Source: Mesorhizobium sp. WSM3862
GTDB lineage: Bacteria; Pseudomonadota; Alphaproteobacteria; Rhizobiales; Rhizobiaceae
Assembly (NCBI RefSeq): GCF_002294985.1
Contig: NZ_NSGE01000002.1
Location: 496,001 to 560,000, forward strand
DNA length: 64,000 bases
Direction: 5' to 3'
The notes beneath the pieces are model-generated. The model saw nothing but the letters and a program-made list of their open reading frames with translations. It did not search any database and was not told the origin of the DNA. Positions within the stretch are counted from its first letter, which is position 1, and every line of letters begins with the position of its first letter. Shown here piece by piece: positions 63,753 through 64,000 of this stretch. A program made the position numbers and the translations under genes.

Positions 63753-64000
63753 TCAGGCCGCGATTTTCAGGAAGCGGAAGCTCTCGAGCAACTGCGCGCG
63801 GTTGAAGGGCTTCAGCAGGTAACCCTGGGCGCCGGCACGTTTCGCCCGCATGATCGAGCCGACATCGACTTCGACGAGCGAGATCAGGATCTGCGGCTTG
63901 ACGGGGTTTTCGATGGCACGGATGCGGCGAATGAGGTCGACCGCCTGCATATCCGGCAGGCCGCCGTCGACAACAATAACATCGGGCATGTCGCCGGAGC
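63753..64000 (-). CDS. Response regulator receiver protein, 5' end outside window
   Basis: The C-terminal 82 codons of a CheY-like receiver: VIVVDGGLPDMQAVDLI, with the phosphoacceptor-region Asp, LISLVEVDVGSIMRAKRAGA, and GYLLKPFNRAQLLESFRFL with the switch Lys-Pro. It ends right after the receiver, so it is a single-domain regulator or the C-terminal receiver of a larger protein. It is convergent with ctrA. The phosphoacceptor position reads VVDGGLP, where typical receivers have (L/V)xDxxLP, so Asp appears preserved. Confidence 0.8.
   Translation of the reverse strand, partial: SGDMPDVIVVDGGLPDMQAVDLIRRIRAIENPVKPQILISLVEVDVGSIMRAKRAGAQGYLLKPFNRAQLLESFRFLKIAA

Overview
The window reads as a chromosomal segment of a GC-rich alphaproteobacterium of the Hyphomicrobiales, most likely Mesorhizobium or a close relative (genus is an inference). 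The right end carries the alphaproteobacterial cell-cycle regulator CtrA, its small inhibitor SciP (DUF1153), a FliJ-like protein, and GANTC (CcrM-type) sites in the ctrA leader. The rest has a rhizobial flavour: many class III nucleotidyl cyclases, a NodS/NodB-like protein, surface-polysaccharide genes and peptide/solute ABC transport. No prophage, insertion sequence, rRNA or CRISPR array was seen.

Layout. (A) 1-8854: surface polysaccharide locus with an ExoP/GumC-type chain-length protein (cut by the window edge), Wzx-type flippase, GT4 glycosyltransferase, a GIPC-glucosaminyltransferase-like protein, a CelD/FemAB-like acyltransferase, an FAD oxidoreductase and a WecG/TagA glycosyltransferase. 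(B) 9244-13748: hexuronate catabolism (SDR dehydrogenase, GntR/FCD regulator, divergent mannonate dehydratase uxuA with paired operator-like repeats), then a frameshifted MaoC dehydratase remnant and an MFS transporter. (C) 13964-17210: CHASE2 adenylate cyclase convergent with a FecR-domain protein. (D) 17889-31464: glycoconjugate cluster with three overlapping glycosyltransferases, a methyltransferase, a 904-residue ABC protein with all ATPase motifs destroyed, a cNMP-binding protein, an MBL hydrolase, a deacetylase + GT4 pair, a DUF3095 protein and a nucleotide-sugar dehydrogenase. (E) 31732-39851: a cyclase, a complete oligopeptide-type ABC transporter and a small methyltransferase. (F) 39873-50598: three cyclases (two head to head), a membrane protein, an acetyltransferase, an unrecognised protein and a peroxiredoxin-like protein. 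(G) 50662-53559: a 965-residue fusion of GT2 glycosyltransferase, NodS-like methyltransferase and NodB-like deacetylase. (H) 53805-57445: a LivK-type periplasmic binding protein followed by a membrane HAMP-PAS cyclase. (I) 57534-64000: core genes (tRNA-Met, Gfo/Idh/MocA oxidoreductase, mnmA, sciP, quinone-oxidoreductase/HxlR pair, fliJ-like, ctrA, response regulator).

The most striking theme is cyclic-nucleotide signalling: six class III cyclase domains plus a DUF3095 cyclase-like protein lie between 13964 and 57445, interleaved with a cNMP-binding protein and an MBL-fold hydrolase that could read and erase the signal, and with glycan-building genes. The best candidates for an undescribed system are the pseudo-ABC/cNMP-binding/MBL module (22701-26845), the binding-protein/cyclase pair (53805-57445), and the GT2-NodS-NodB-like fusion. 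Functions of these modules are inferred from motifs and neighbourhood only.
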